From positions 1 to 64,000 of the forward strand of contig NZ_BMIR01000021.1 of NCBI RefSeq assembly GCF_014642655.1: 64,000 nt of DNA, read 5' to 3'. Shown one piece after another: positions 1-8,844 of this stretch. The DNA is from Pullulanibacillus camelliae. Lineage in GTDB: Bacteria > Bacillota > Bacilli > Bacillales > Sporolactobacillaceae. The notes beneath the pieces were generated by a model. That model saw only the letters and a list, made by a program, of their open reading frames with translations. It did not search any database and was not told the origin of the DNA. The position numbers were made by a program, and so were the translations under genes. How positions within the stretch are numbered: position 1 is the stretch's first letter; each line of letters begins with the position of its first letter.

Positions 1-209
1 TACGATGTATTTGCTCTGGTAGGCATACATTTATGATAGAGTGCCTCTTCTTTTTTGGCTAGGATTTTGTAGAAATACCACCGAGAACTATTTTACACAT
101 ACCGTTATTTTTCACTTTTATTTTCTTTTTATTCATACGTTATAAGGCAATAGTAAACACTTATCTCATAGGAGAAAAATACAATTTTATTCTGTCTGAA
201 ACAGGACAG

Positions 210-238
210 TTGTTTGCCCGTCAAAGAACCGATATAAT
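210..238 (+). promoter_or_regulatory. Predicted SigA promoter of zwf
   Basis: A TTGTTT -35 element (210-215) and a perfect TATAAT -10 (233-238) are separated by 17 bases, 130 bases upstream of the zwf start. Seen directly; use in vivo is inferred. The rest of bases 1-368 is AT-rich with no gene or further site that I can support. Confidence 0.6.
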
Positions 239-368
239 AATGTCATATTTATTATATGCTGATGTTTTAATTGGATAAACAACTTTAGTAAAAGGTTAGA
301 CTTTTAACTAATCAGTTGGTGTCAGCCAAGTGTTTCTAATAAAAATAGGAAAAAAGTGAGGCATAGTC

Positions 369-1841
369 ATGGGATCAGCAAACCAAACAGAAACAACCAT
401 CATTTTATTCGGAGCAACAGGAGATTTAGCTGTACGTAAGCTTTACCCTGCTTTATATCAATTATATAAAAAGCAAAACGATGTCGAACGTTTTGCCATT
501 ATCGGTACAGGTCGGCGGGCCTATGATCACGAAACATATAGAGCGGTCGTCAAAGAATCCATCAAGGCCGAGGGGGTAGAAGCAGATGATTTCTTAAAAC
601 GCTTCTTTTTCTACTCCATTGATGTAGAGAACGTCGAAGCTTATAAAGGGCTTGGTGAGCTTGCCAATAAGGTGGATAAAGACTTTAACTTATCGGGGAA
701 CCGCATGTTTTACTTAGCTTTAGCCCCTAATTTCTTTGGTACGGTCACAACTCATCTTAAGGAATCAGGTTTGACAAATACATCAGGCTGGAAGCGACTT
801 GTTATCGAAAAGCCGTTTGGACATAACCTCTCTTCCGCTCAAAAACTTAATCAAGAAATTAATCACGTATTTGATGAACAAGAAATCTATCGCATTGACC
901 ATTATCTTGGTAAAGAAATGGTTCAAAATATCCAAGTGATTCGCTTTGCTAACCCACTCTTTGAATCGATTTGGAATAATCGTTACATTTCTAATATACA
1001 AATCACCTCAAGTGAAACATTGGGCGTAGGTGAACGCGCTGGTTATTACGACAGAACAGGTGCGCTAATGGATATGGTACAAAACCATATTCTGCAGATG
1101 ACCGCTTTAACAGCAATGGAGCCGCCAAGCCGATTGGAAACCGAAGATATTCGCGATGAGAAAGTAAAAGTATTGCGGTCCATTCGCCCTGTGACCATTG
1201 AATCAGTAAAGGAAGATATTATCAAAGCACAATACAAAAGTGGGATTTTAGAAAATGGCGAACAGGTTAAGGGCTATCGGGATGAGGACAACATTAAGGA
1301 GAATTCTCAAACGGATACATTTGTTGCCGCTAAGCTCTATATTGATAACTTCAGATGGGCGGGAGTCCCCTTTTATATTAGAACTGGGAAGCGCCTGAAA
1401 GTAAAATCTACGCAAATTGTCATCCAATTTAAGGACGCTCCTTTAAACCCTTATTTGGATCAACAACCTAACCGCTTGGTTATTCACGTTCAGCCTGATG
1501 AGGGACTTTCATTGATTCTCAACGCCAAAAAAATCGGAGAATCTCAAGAGACGATGCCCATCAAATTGGATTTTTGTCATAATTGTACCAATGAACTCGG
1601 GACGTCTGATGCCTATGAACGGCTCATTCACGATTGTATGCGTGGTGATTCCACAAACTTTACACGCTGGGATGAAGTCGCTCTTTCTTGGCAATACGTT
1701 GATAGCATTATCAAAGCATGGGACGAAGCCAAAGCTCCTCTAGATTATTATGAAGCTGGAACGAGGGGACCCAAAGCGGCTGATGAATTATTAGCAAAGA
1801 ATCATTTTCATTGGTGGCCGATCACTACTGTTGAACATTAA
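369..1841 (+). CDS. zwf: Glucose-6-phosphate 1-dehydrogenase
   Basis: Cytosolic enzyme that oxidises glucose 6-phosphate to 6-phosphogluconolactone with NADP+, the entry to the oxidative pentose phosphate pathway. The 490-residue protein has the family's usual length. The nucleotide-binding loop GATGDL is at about residues 15-20, EKPFG at about 147, and the active-site signature RIDHYLGKE at about 175-183 with the catalytic His. AGTGAGG lies 7 bases before the ATG. The gene stands alone, with its own promoter about 130 bases upstream and a hairpin terminator about 210 bases downstream. The other pentose-pathway gene here, tkt, is 45 kb away. The assignment is secure. Confidence 0.97.
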   Translation: MGSANQTETTIILFGATGDLAVRKLYPALYQLYKKQNDVERFAIIGTGRRAYDHETYRAVVKESIKAEGVEADDFLKRFFFYSIDVENVEAYKGLGELANKVDKDFNLSGNRMFYLALAPNFFGTVTTHLKESGLTNTSGWKRLVIEKPFGHNLSSAQKLNQEINHVFDEQEIYRIDHYLGKEMVQNIQVIRFANPLFESIWNNRYISNIQITSSETLGVGERAGYYDRTGALMDMVQNHILQMTALTAMEPPSRLETEDIRDEKVKVLRSIRPVTIESVKEDIIKAQYKSGILENGEQVKGYRDEDNIKENSQTDTFVAAKLYIDNFRWAGVPFYIRTGKRLKVKSTQIVIQFKDAPLNPYLDQQPNRLVIHVQPDEGLSLILNAKKIGESQETMPIKLDFCHNCTNELGTSDAYERLIHDCMRGDSTNFTRWDEVALSWQYVDSIIKAWDEAKAPLDYYEAGTRGPKAADELLAKNHFHWWPITTVEH

Positions 1842-1856
1842 AGACCATCAAAAAAT

Positions 1857-1932
1857 CAAACAGTGGGCGAGCTGCCTGGAGCAGAATCCCGCACCATCCT
1901 CATGATCAGAAATTTTATGTTTTCTTTTCTTT
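1857..1932. repeat. Dispersed repeat, short degenerate copy
   Basis: This stretch shares an ordered series of words with 33040-33110 and 50700-50785: a GC-rich segment, then TCCTCATGA, CAGAAATTTTATG and TTTCTTTTCTTT. It lies just beyond the zwf stop codon and carries no gene. Homology was judged by eye, without alignment scores. Confidence 0.5.
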
Positions 1933-1979
1933 AAAAAAAGTCGAACGCATCCCTTTGAATTTGTGAATGCGTTCGACTT
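1933..1979 (-). terminator. Rho-independent terminator for the leftward MFS gene
   Basis: A perfect 13-bp stem (1938-1950 with 1967-1979) encloses a 16-base loop. Read on the minus strand it is followed by a run of T from the A-tract at 1933-1939, so it fits the end of the minus-strand transporter transcript. Confidence 0.7.
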
Positions 1980-2052
1980 CTCTACGAGCTGAATCCTTAT
2001 GTTCAAGCCCTTTTATTCGTTAACGTAAACAAAGGCTGTTTTTAAAGACTGA

Positions 2053-2087
2053 ACGACTTTCTGTCTGCTTGAAAGAAAGTCGTTTTT
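2053..2087 (+). terminator. Rho-independent terminator, rightward
   Basis: A 10-bp perfect stem (2053-2062 with 2074-2083) is followed by TTTT on the plus strand. It probably ends transcription arriving from zwf and is convergent with the terminator at 1933-1979. Confidence 0.65.
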
Positions 2088-2136
2088 CTAGAACATTAGA
2101 ACACCCTTTTTTATCTTAAGCATTGCCTTTCCTTGA

Positions 2137-3366
2137 TTAGCTAACGGGATGCGGGTTCCCCTCTTTTGACGCTTTATTTGTGTCGGGTTTAATGGCGATG
2201 ATCGCTAAAGCAATGGCAATAATGGAAGTGCCACCTGCCATTAAAAACATCCAACGCACAGACATCTCCATAACAAGGGCAAAAAACGGTGGTCCAGCGG
2301 CTACACCAATATAGCGCATGCTGCTATAAAGACTGGTCATCGTTCCTCGATTTTCCTTTTCTATTCCTTCAGTAATAAAAGCATCCAAGCAAGGCAAAAC
2401 CACGCCAATGCCTATGCCACCAATGAAAAGATACCATAAAAACAAGCGAATACCTGGTTCAAAGCTGAGCAAAAACATCGCGAGTGCCATCAAAATCATG
2501 CCGGCGAAGGTTAACCATTTCATCAATAGCTTATTTTGACCGATTTGTTTACCAGTAATAAGAGAAGCCACGCATAAAGCAAAAAGTGGAATGGCGATGA
2601 TAAAGCCTTTGCGTACACCTTTTAGATGATATTCAGTCTCCAAAAGCTGCGACAAATAAAACAAGGTACCAAAAAGCACAAACATAATAATGCCACCAAT
2701 AAGGAACACGGCACTGATCCATTGCCAGTTATTCTTATAAATCTGCCAAATGTTGTGCAGAAATTGTTTAAAGGGTTTAGGTTTTTCCTTTGATTTAGGA
2801 ACATGGACGCTTGAGCCCACCATGACAATGGAAATGAGACAGAGCACGGGTATCGCTAAAAAAGGCACATACCAAATGATGGCCGCAAACAATGCGCCGA
2901 TGATAGGACTTAGAACCTTTCCTGCGGTATTAGACGTTTCCAAAATTCCTAAAGCATTGCTGACCTTTTGTTCATTTTTAAACATATCACCAACTAAGGG
3001 GATGACGACAGGAAAGGCACCAGAGGCCCCAAGTCCTTGCAAAAGACGACCTATTAATATAAAGGAATACGAATGCGCAAAAAAAATAGACCCAAGCCCA
3101 GCGACAAGGCCTCCTATTGCAGTTATAATCAGACTCGGAATAATGACCTTTTTCCTCCCTATTCGGTCGGATAAATAACCGGCTATCGGGATAAAAACAA
3201 TGGCAACGACAGAAAACGTCGTAATAATTAAACTGGATTGAAATGGAGAAATCTTAAGCGTCTCTTCTATCAAAGGTAAAACCGGGATAAGCATTGAGTT
3301 CCCTAAAGTCATAATGAGCGGGATCGACGCTAGTGAAATCAGTTCCATCGTTTTTTTATCGTCCAT
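2137..3366 (-). CDS. Major facilitator superfamily transporter (DHA1-like)
   Basis: Polytopic inner-membrane protein of 409 residues with about twelve hydrophobic segments. The MFS loop 2-3 signature GYLSDRIGRKK is at about residues 63-73, and a motif-C-like GILETSNTAGKVLSP occurs in the fifth helix region. This is the architecture of proton-driven drug or metabolite exporters, including the Bacillus siderophore and multidrug exporters. A GGAGG site precedes the ATG. No regulator or biosynthetic gene is adjacent, so the substrate cannot be stated. Confidence 0.8.
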   Translation of the reverse strand: MDDKKTMELISLASIPLIMTLGNSMLIPVLPLIEETLKISPFQSSLIITTFSVVAIVFIPIAGYLSDRIGRKKVIIPSLIITAIGGLVAGLGSIFFAHSYSFILIGRLLQGLGASGAFPVVIPLVGDMFKNEQKVSNALGILETSNTAGKVLSPIIGALFAAIIWYVPFLAIPVLCLISIVMVGSSVHVPKSKEKPKPFKQFLHNIWQIYKNNWQWISAVFLIGGIIMFVLFGTLFYLSQLLETEYHLKGVRKGFIIAIPLFALCVASLITGKQIGQNKLLMKWLTFAGMILMALAMFLLSFEPGIRLFLWYLFIGGIGIGVVLPCLDAFITEGIEKENRGTMTSLYSSMRYIGVAAGPPFFALVMEMSVRWMFLMAGGTSIIAIALAIIAIKPDTNKASKEGNPHPVS

Positions 3367-3518
3367 TTTGATCCTCCAACATTATTGTTTACTTATAGTG
3401 TGCAATGGATGAGAGTGGAATATTCACTATGGAATAAACTGGAATAAAGAATGTGGGCAGCATGTTTCAACTGCTATTGGAAATAGTAAGGATAATATCG
3501 AAAAGAGGAGTGTTGAGA

Positions 3519-3806
3519 ATGGCACAATCAGATCAGATTCAATCCAAACAAAAACTAAACCCATTACAGCAAACACAAAAATATTTGCAGGCGGCACTTC
3601 AATCTGTGACACAAGCCCAAGCTTTAGAAAATAATCAAGCGTCACAGCAGCTCGAGCAAAATATTCAAAAAGCACAGCAAACACTAACCCAAGCCCTTTC
3701 ATCTGCCAAAAATCCTGAAGAGCAAAATCATGTGGAAATCGCTCAGTCTCAGCTTCAGGCAGCGCAACAAAAAGTGCAAGAAGCCCAATCACAACAACAA
3801 TCTTAG
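3519..3806 (+). CDS. Small Gln-rich hypothetical protein
   Basis: A 95-residue, very hydrophilic protein, with about one residue in three glutamine and much Ala, Ser and Leu. It has no signal peptide or membrane segment and probably forms a helical coiled coil. An earlier in-frame ATG at 3453 exists, but AGAGGAG sits 8 bases before the ATG at 3519, which I take as the start. It converges on the transaminase gene. I do not recognise a family or propose a function; the strong ribosome site and clean composition support a real gene. Confidence 0.6.
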   Translation: MAQSDQIQSKQKLNPLQQTQKYLQAALQSVTQAQALENNQASQQLEQNIQKAQQTLTQALSSAKNPEEQNHVEIAQSQLQAAQQKVQEAQSQQQS

Positions 3807-3840
3807 GGCTCATCTAGCCTCACCAGCTCGATACAATGGC

Positions 3841-3870
3841 AAAGCCCGACGGTTGATCCCGTCGGACTTT
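3841..3870. terminator. Bidirectional hairpin between convergent genes
   Basis: A 12-base stem with one mismatch (AAAGCCCGACGG with its partner) and a 6-base loop lies between the plus-strand small gene and the minus-strand transaminase gene. T-runs are short on both sides, so its strength is uncertain. Confidence 0.5.
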
Positions 3871-3905
3871 AATACATAGGTTGACATAATATAATTAAAG
3901 TAAAC

Positions 3906-4736
3906 TTATTTGTTAATCAAAGTTTCAAACTGTTTTTGAAGCTGCTGAGTTAGCGGCCCTGGCTTACCACTGGCAATGACTACCTTATCGACAGTAACGA
4001 CAGGACTCACTTCTTGAACAGTACTTGATACAAAGACCTCTTCAGCTGCAAATAAATCGTCAATTGAAAACGCCCGCTCAACAACTGGAATACCTAATAC
4101 TGTAGCCAGCTTTATAATTTGCTGCCGCGTAATCCCGTTTAGAATCAAATGGCTGCTCGGATGTGTCACTAACTGCTGGTTTTGTACGATAAATACATTT
4201 GAGGACCCACCTTCTGTTACCATCCCATCACGGTGGAAGATGGTTTCCTGACAGCCCTTCTCAAGTGCTTCCTGTTTTGCTAAGACATTGCCTAAAAGGT
4301 TCAGACTTTTGATATCACAGCGTAGCCAGCGAATATCTGCTGTCAAATGAGCAGAAATACCCGAAGTCATCTCTTTTAGAGGTCTGTCAATGCTTTTGGT
4401 GTACGCTGTAAGGACACTTTGGGCAGCTTTGGGAAAGCCGTGTCCTCTTGGTGCCTGTCCCCTTGTCACTTGAAGATAGACAATCCCATCGGTCAATTGA
4501 TCGTGTTCGACTAATTGATACAGGTTCTTCTCAAGCACCTCCATCGGATATGGAGGCTTGATGCGAATGGCAACCAAGCTTCTTTTTAAGCGCTGAAGGT
4601 GCTCATCTAACGCAAAGAGCTTCCCGTTGTATACCCGGATGACTTCATAAACACCGTCGCCAAATTGATAGCCACGATCTTCAATATCAACCTTAGCTTC
4701 TCCTCTTGAAAGCCATTGATCATTCACAAGAATCAT
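3906..4736 (-). CDS. dat: D-amino-acid aminotransferase (D-alanine transaminase)
   Basis: PLP-dependent fold-type IV enzyme that exchanges amino groups between D-alanine and 2-oxoglutarate, supplying D-glutamate for peptidoglycan. The protein is 276 residues from the chosen start, normal for the family. EDRGYQFGDGVYEV is near the N-terminus, the probable PLP lysine is in DIKSLNLLGN at about 145, and EGGSSNVF is at about 180. A TTG two codons earlier is possible, but GGAG sits 8 bases before the ATG at 4736 and only 2 before the TTG. Branched-chain aminotransferases and 4-amino-4-deoxychorismate lyases share the fold, but the length and motifs favour Dat. Confidence 0.88.
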   Translation of the reverse strand: MILVNDQWLSRGEAKVDIEDRGYQFGDGVYEVIRVYNGKLFALDEHLQRLKRSLVAIRIKPPYPMEVLEKNLYQLVEHDQLTDGIVYLQVTRGQAPRGHGFPKAAQSVLTAYTKSIDRPLKEMTSGISAHLTADIRWLRCDIKSLNLLGNVLAKQEALEKGCQETIFHRDGMVTEGGSSNVFIVQNQQLVTHPSSHLILNGITRQQIIKLATVLGIPVVERAFSIDDLFAAEEVFVSSTVQEVSPVVTVDKVVIASGKPGPLTQQLQKQFETLINK

Positions 4737-4859
4737 GGTCAAATCTCCTTTGCTTGAATTAAGATCACTATTTTTTATTACTATTCATTATTTTAACACA
4801 AATCAAACATGATGATTTTTATAAAAGGCCTTCCATTGAATAGAGCTTATTTACTTACG

Positions 4860-5100
4860 GCTATAAAAACGGGGCCGAGACAGAAGTCTTCAGCTCATAG
4901 AGAATCCGAACGCATTCACCATTTTGAAGGGATTGAAAAGCCCCCTGTTCCTGCGTCTACGCGTATGGCTTCGAAATCAGCTTTCTCGGAACAACTCGAA
5001 GTTTACTTGTGAAGTAAGCTGCTCCCGTAGGAGTCTCCGTATTTTGACGACGTTTCCCGTTTCCCTGGCTACTATCATTCGGTATGAGGGTGATTTCTTT
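4860..5100. repeat. Degenerate dispersed-repeat DNA
   Basis: Bases 4737-5129 hold no gene. The segment contains CCCTGTTCCTGCG and CTAC.CGTA.GCTTC words that recur in the same order at 34095-34140, and a CTGCTCCCGTAGGAGTCTCCG segment typical of GC-rich repeats found in Bacillaceae intergenic regions. The copy is decayed, and the match was judged by eye. Confidence 0.4.
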
Positions 5101-5129
5101 TCGTTTTGTCTCACCCTTGTTTGTGTCTT

Positions 5130-5948
5130 CTATTTTTCTATTGTGTTAAGTAAGCGTTTGGCCATTAAATGATAACCTTCTTTATTTGGGTGAAAGTGAT
5201 CCGTATAAAGCAGCTGATCAGTCTTGCCATGAAAGAGATCATAAGTAGGCACAAAAGTGGTGTTAGGATATAAATTCAATATCGTCTGTGTCGCATTATT
5301 CCATTCATCAAGAATGGTAACAAATTGACTATTCAGTTCACCAAAATAATCTTCAAATGGATTATAAAGCCCAAGATAATATATAGTTGCTTGGCTATTA
5401 AGCTGCCTAATTTTCGTCAATATCGCATACAGATTTTTTGTATATGTGACCCTCTGGGCCTCGAAATCATCGAGATCAAGCTGTAAAAAATGTTTTTTTA
5501 ATACACCTACTAGATCATTCCCACCGATGGTTAAAAAGATATAATCGGAGTGTGCTAATGCGTCCTCAACCTTACTTTTATTCAAAACGTCTAATAAATC
5601 ACTAGTGGTATCCCCGCGTACACCATAATCTTCAAAGTTAACCTGAGCGACTGCCGATGATGCTTGCAAGCCTTTAGCCGTGATCCCAGCATACCCTTGC
5701 TCCTCAGGATCCCCGACACCTTGGGTTAAGGAATCACCAATAGCCGTTATATTTAAGTCCATTTGCATTGTCACGTGCTCAGATGGTATTGTGTGTAGTC
5801 TTTGTGGCTTGCCTTCATAATCCTTAAAATAATGCGTGTACACATTGAAAAGTATAACAGCTAAAAAAAGTGCCACTAAAAGGATCGTGATAAGCCGCCA
5901 CAGTACTTTCCTTTTAAATGTCTCCACTCCCCTTTTATCCAATCTCAC
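5130..5948 (-). CDS. Membrane-anchored GDSL/SGNH esterase (YpmR-like)
   Basis: Predicted extracytoplasmic lipase or esterase of 272 residues. An N-terminal hydrophobic segment (about residues 16-36) after basic residues acts as a membrane anchor. SGNH blocks follow in order: GDSLTQG with the nucleophilic Ser at about 72, a Gly block in GVRGDT, GGND at about 142-145, and DHFHPNKEG near the C-terminus with catalytic Asp and His. The gene lies 19 bases after the 101-residue gene upstream and is probably cotranscribed. The start is a GTG with a weak ribosome site; a second GTG seven codons on is possible. The natural substrate is unknown. Confidence 0.82.
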   Translation of the reverse strand: MRLDKRGVETFKRKVLWRLITILLVALFLAVILFNVYTHYFKDYEGKPQRLHTIPSEHVTMQMDLNITAIGDSLTQGVGDPEEQGYAGITAKGLQASSAVAQVNFEDYGVRGDTTSDLLDVLNKSKVEDALAHSDYIFLTIGGNDLVGVLKKHFLQLDLDDFEAQRVTYTKNLYAILTKIRQLNSQATIYYLGLYNPFEDYFGELNSQFVTILDEWNNATQTILNLYPNTTFVPTYDLFHGKTDQLLYTDHFHPNKEGYHLMAKRLLNTIEK

Positions 5949-5967
5949 AATCTCTCTCTATAACGCC

Positions 5968-6273
5968 TCATTTGGATAGACTGAAGCGTTGGATCTGCTC
6001 CAAGCAATTTTCTTTCAATAAGATCTGATATTGTTTATCCCCTAATAAATCAAAATGTGGATACCCTTCATGATAGTCGATCCATTCTGCTTCAAGGCCA
6101 TATTGAGCACCCCAATCAATCAGCCGCTCAAGAGTACTACATCCAGCTTTAGTAACGGTTTTATATTGTGGAAAGCGGGGATCAAACCAATAGTGGGTTA
6201 GAAATGCAATCTGACCGTTGCTCACCTGCTCCTTCCACCGCTCAACATCATGTTTTGTTATACCGAATGCCAT
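5968..6273 (-). CDS. Conserved hypothetical protein, YneQ-like
   Basis: A 101-residue soluble protein rich in aromatic residues and His, with the segments FLTHYWFDPRFPQYKTVTKAGC and YHEGYPHFDLLG. Its sequence and length resemble B. subtilis YneQ as I remember it, a protein of unknown function; no search was possible. It has no signal peptide or membrane segment. It is the first gene of a probable two-gene unit with the GDSL esterase. Confidence 0.65.
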   Translation of the reverse strand: MAFGITKHDVERWKEQVSNGQIAFLTHYWFDPRFPQYKTVTKAGCSTLERLIDWGAQYGLEAEWIDYHEGYPHFDLLGDKQYQILLKENCLEQIQRFSLSK

Positions 6274-6446
6274 GTAATGCCTTCTTTCATCTCTCTATAA
6301 ATCACCTTCATTATTTTATCATAGATTATGATTAAATTTGGGCAAGCATTAACAAATTCTTAACAAACTAATAACAATCCATAAAGTTCCATTCCCCCCG
6401 CACCCTTTATCACTTAATGATGATAAATGATAAGCTGTTCTCCCAT

Positions 6447-6482
6447 AAAATAAAGCAGAGGCCTAAGCCACTGCTTTATTTT
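6447..6482 (-). terminator. Terminator of the FbpB-like gene
   Basis: A 12-bp perfect outer stem (6447-6458 with 6471-6482) plus a short inner GGC/GCC stem is bounded by A/T runs. On the minus strand it ends in ATTTTATG. It overlaps the stop codon of the short gene at 6476-6595. Confidence 0.65.
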
Positions 6483-6595
6483 GGACTATGTTTTTTTTCA
6501 ATTTTATCCTCAATTTTTTGAAGCGCATTATTATCTTTTAAAATTTCAGACTTATTTTTGCTGATGAGTTCCTGAAATCCAAGTCTTTTTCGCAT
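6476..6595 (-). CDS. FbpB-family small basic protein
   Basis: A 39-codon gene, MRKRLGFQELISKNKSEIL onward, ending KKHSPK. It is strongly basic and has the FQELISKNKxEILKDxxALxxIExKIEKxH pattern of the Fur-regulated basic protein FbpB family. In B. subtilis, FbpB works with the FsrA small RNA in the iron-sparing response. AGAAGGG lies 5 bases before the ATG and a terminator overlaps the stop, both supporting a real gene. I see no convincing Fur box upstream, although TATAAT is present at about 6619-6624 on the minus strand. Family membership is from memory of the pattern. Confidence 0.65.
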   Translation of the reverse strand: MRKRLGFQELISKNKSEILKDNNALQKIEDKIEKKHSPK

Positions 6596-6688
6596 GTTAT
6601 CCCTTCTTTCTCTAATTATATTATATACTACAGGATGGACAACAAGACACTCAATTATTACAAAAATAAGAAATTTAAGTGATTCATT

Positions 6689-7243
6689 TTATTTTATTTT
6701 GCGCCACTCTTCTTGTAATAGGCTATAAATATTTAAATCAACCCATCTATCCCCCCACTTCTCCCACTGTCGCAGGCAGCCTTCACGCTTAAAAAACCCC
6801 TTGTTAATCAATGCATTAGCCGCTTTGTTGTCTGGCGCAACCATTGCCATGATACGATTGAGCCTGAGCACATTAAACCCATAGTTAACGATGCCGCTCA
6901 TCGCCTCAGTCGCCACCCCTTTACTCCAATGCTGTTTCAGCAGCTCACCACCAATTTCCGCTCGTCTATGTTGGAGATTAATCTTATAAAAGCCTCCAGT
7001 CCCATAAAAAATACGCCCATCCTTTGAGCGAATGGCCCAACGAAGCACCGGGAACTCTGGATTGTACACAGAGAAATATTGAACAAACTGATAGGCCTCA
7101 TCCATGCTCTGCATCGTTTGACCACCATCGAATTTCATGGTTTCTTGATCAGAAAATAATGTATAGAGATTGGGTACATCCTCGTATGTGACAGGACCAA
7201 AAGAAAAATGTTCTGTTTCAAATGTTGGAAATGCGTGCATCAT
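6689..7243 (-). CDS. GNAT-family N-acetyltransferase (RimJ/RimL type)
   Basis: Cytosolic acetyl-CoA-dependent acetyltransferase of 184 residues. Features typical of the RimJ-like branch are GTGGFYKINLQHRRAEIGG, the acetyl-CoA-binding WSKGVATEAM turn, and APDNKAANALINKGFFKREG. The first ORF codon is a GTG, but GAGGTGAT lies directly before the ATG at 7243, so I start there. No neighbour indicates the substrate, which could be a protein N-terminus or a small molecule. Confidence 0.82.
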   Translation of the reverse strand: MMHAFPTFETEHFSFGPVTYEDVPNLYTLFSDQETMKFDGGQTMQSMDEAYQFVQYFSVYNPEFPVLRWAIRSKDGRIFYGTGGFYKINLQHRRAEIGGELLKQHWSKGVATEAMSGIVNYGFNVLRLNRIMAMVAPDNKAANALINKGFFKREGCLRQWEKWGDRWVDLNIYSLLQEEWRKIK

Positions 7244-7490
7244 ATTTATCACCTCAAAATTCCATCTTTAACAATAGAATATTAAGCGTTGGATAGAATG
7301 GTACACCCTTCCCTCTTTTTAGACACCTACATAAAGCTGGCATGCAATAAGACAAATGAGGCAAAATACGCCTCGCCCGTGCCTATGTTGGCCTTAAAAA
7401 TGAATTGAAGCCAATATACATATCCAGTGGATTGAACTGGAAGCAAGTACAAGTCACTCAATGACACCAAATTTTGCATTATTATCATTA

Positions 7491-7560
7491 GAAAAACCGG
7501 GCGAAAAGCATGCCCGGTCCTTGTCCTTAGTATAGAGCATCATCCAATATGGAAGAGGCT
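7491..7560. repeat. 70-bp near-identical repeat, copy 1, with hairpin
   Basis: This segment matches 32778-32847 with a single visible substitution. It contains a 7-bp stem ACCGGGC/GCCCGGT; on the minus strand the stem is followed by a T-run, so it could act as a terminator. It lies in a 366-base gap between the GNAT and DUF5316-like genes that has no other gene. Confidence 0.75.
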
Positions 7561-7572
7561 TTCTTTTCTTTA

Positions 7573-7598
7573 AAAAAAAGCCCTTCAAAGGACTTTTT
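7573..7598 (-). terminator. Terminator of the DUF5316-like gene
   Basis: A compact hairpin (AAAAAGtCCTT / AAGGgCTTTTT on the minus strand, 2-base loop) is followed by a T-run, just downstream of the small membrane protein gene. Confidence 0.6.
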
Positions 7599-7609
7599 AG
7601 TTTACCTTA

Positions 7610-7903
7610 TTAAAAATGTATAAAAAAGACAATCATTGCGCCGATAATATTCGGAGCTGCAAAGGATATCGTCCGTCCAACCCATTGCAACCGCAATCGT
7701 CTATATTGCTGCGTCTCATTAGCAAGCTTAATGTTCACATGATGACCGTTGGCAAAAACTCGTGATAATATAGGTGCGGCGAATAGACAAACCAATCCTA
7801 AGCCACCCGCAAATGACATCGCAACCTGCATATCCCCAATGAGGACCGCCCCCAATACGATTGCACAAAAAATGATGAAGCCGTAAACCAATGAACGAAT
7901 CAC
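7610..7903 (-). CDS. Small membrane protein, DUF5316-like
   Basis: A 97-residue protein with three hydrophobic segments (about residues 3-24, 27-48 and 78-96) and a short polar loop rich in Arg and Gln between the second and third. GGAGG stands 9 bases before a GTG start. The layout resembles the DUF5316 family of Bacillales, but this is from memory and no function is known. It is flanked by its own terminator and not obviously in an operon. Confidence 0.55.
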   Translation of the reverse strand: MIRSLVYGFIIFCAIVLGAVLIGDMQVAMSFAGGLGLVCLFAAPILSRVFANGHHVNIKLANETQQYRRLRLQWVGRTISFAAPNIIGAMIVFFIHF

Positions 7904-8166
7904 TGAGTCAATCCTCCTTTATACTCTTCATGTGGGTGTTTTCGATATCTTCTATTTTTAATTTTAGCACACTTTGTGAAATTTACTAGATAAATATGGC
8001 CAAATTCACATAATTTAATACACCTTTTACATTTTCCTATCCCCTTCCTAACGTTTGATTACTTTCCCGCACTTTATTCATGAAATCTTTGGTTTTTGCA
8101 TATTTATCAATTGGACAAGTTTAGATATACTAAAACTATACTTCATAAAAAGTAGGTCATAATAAC

Positions 8167-8769
8167 ATGGAACATATTCTCACACAGCTTCTTGAAACAA
8201 TCATAAGCATGGGCTATTTTGGTGTGGCTTTGGCACTTATGATCGAAATTATCCCCAGTGAACTTGTTCTCGCCTATGGCGGTTTTATGGTGGGATCAGG
8301 TCACTTGAGTTTTATAGGAACCGTCATCGCTGGGACCATTGGTGCAACAGTTGCTCAAGTCTTTTTATATTGGATTGGCGCTTATGGTGGTAGACCGTTT
8401 CTAGAAAAGTACGGGAAATACTTGCTCATACATAAAAAGCATCTGGATGTCTCGGAAAGGTGGTTTCAAAAATACGGAGCTGGTGTTGTCTTTTTTGCGC
8501 GTTTTGTCCCTGTTGTCCGTCAGGCGATTTCCTTACCTGCAGGGATTGCCAAAATGCCGCTATCTAAGTTTATTTTCTACACACTGCTCGCCACTGTTCC
8601 TTGGTGTATTCTCTTCATTTATTTAGGAGAAAAGCTGGGCCAAAGCTGGGATCAAATCAAGACGGTCACAGCTCCATATCTTGATACAGCTGCAGTGATT
8701 ATCATTGCTATCGCTGTCTTGATTATCATCATCAAGATGTTCTCCTCCCGTCGAAAGTTCAAGCCGTGA
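8167..8769 (+). CDS. DedA-family membrane protein
   Basis: A 200-residue polytopic protein of the DedA/VTT family. In other bacteria members act in membrane homeostasis and as undecaprenyl-phosphate or phospholipid translocases. The conserved acidic EIIPSE near residues 26-31 and the F.RFVPVVRQAISLPAG segment at about 116-131 are present, with four to five hydrophobic stretches. The ribosome site is weak (AAGTAGGT). It is 75 bases upstream of the dipeptidase gene and could be read with it. Confidence 0.85.
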   Translation: MEHILTQLLETIISMGYFGVALALMIEIIPSELVLAYGGFMVGSGHLSFIGTVIAGTIGATVAQVFLYWIGAYGGRPFLEKYGKYLLIHKKHLDVSERWFQKYGAGVVFFARFVPVVRQAISLPAGIAKMPLSKFIFYTLLATVPWCILFIYLGEKLGQSWDQIKTVTAPYLDTAAVIIIAIAVLIIIIKMFSSRRKFKP

Positions 8770-8844
8770 AGCAATGATTGATTTTTGATACACTTATGAT
8801 GACTATACATATTACATTGAATGTTTATTAAAGGGGGCATTATT

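Noticed and set aside
3427-3813. A 128-residue minus-strand open frame opposite the Gln-rich small gene
   Set aside because: It mirrors the plus-strand gene codon for codon, whose ribosome site and composition are better; no ribosome site was found for the minus frame.
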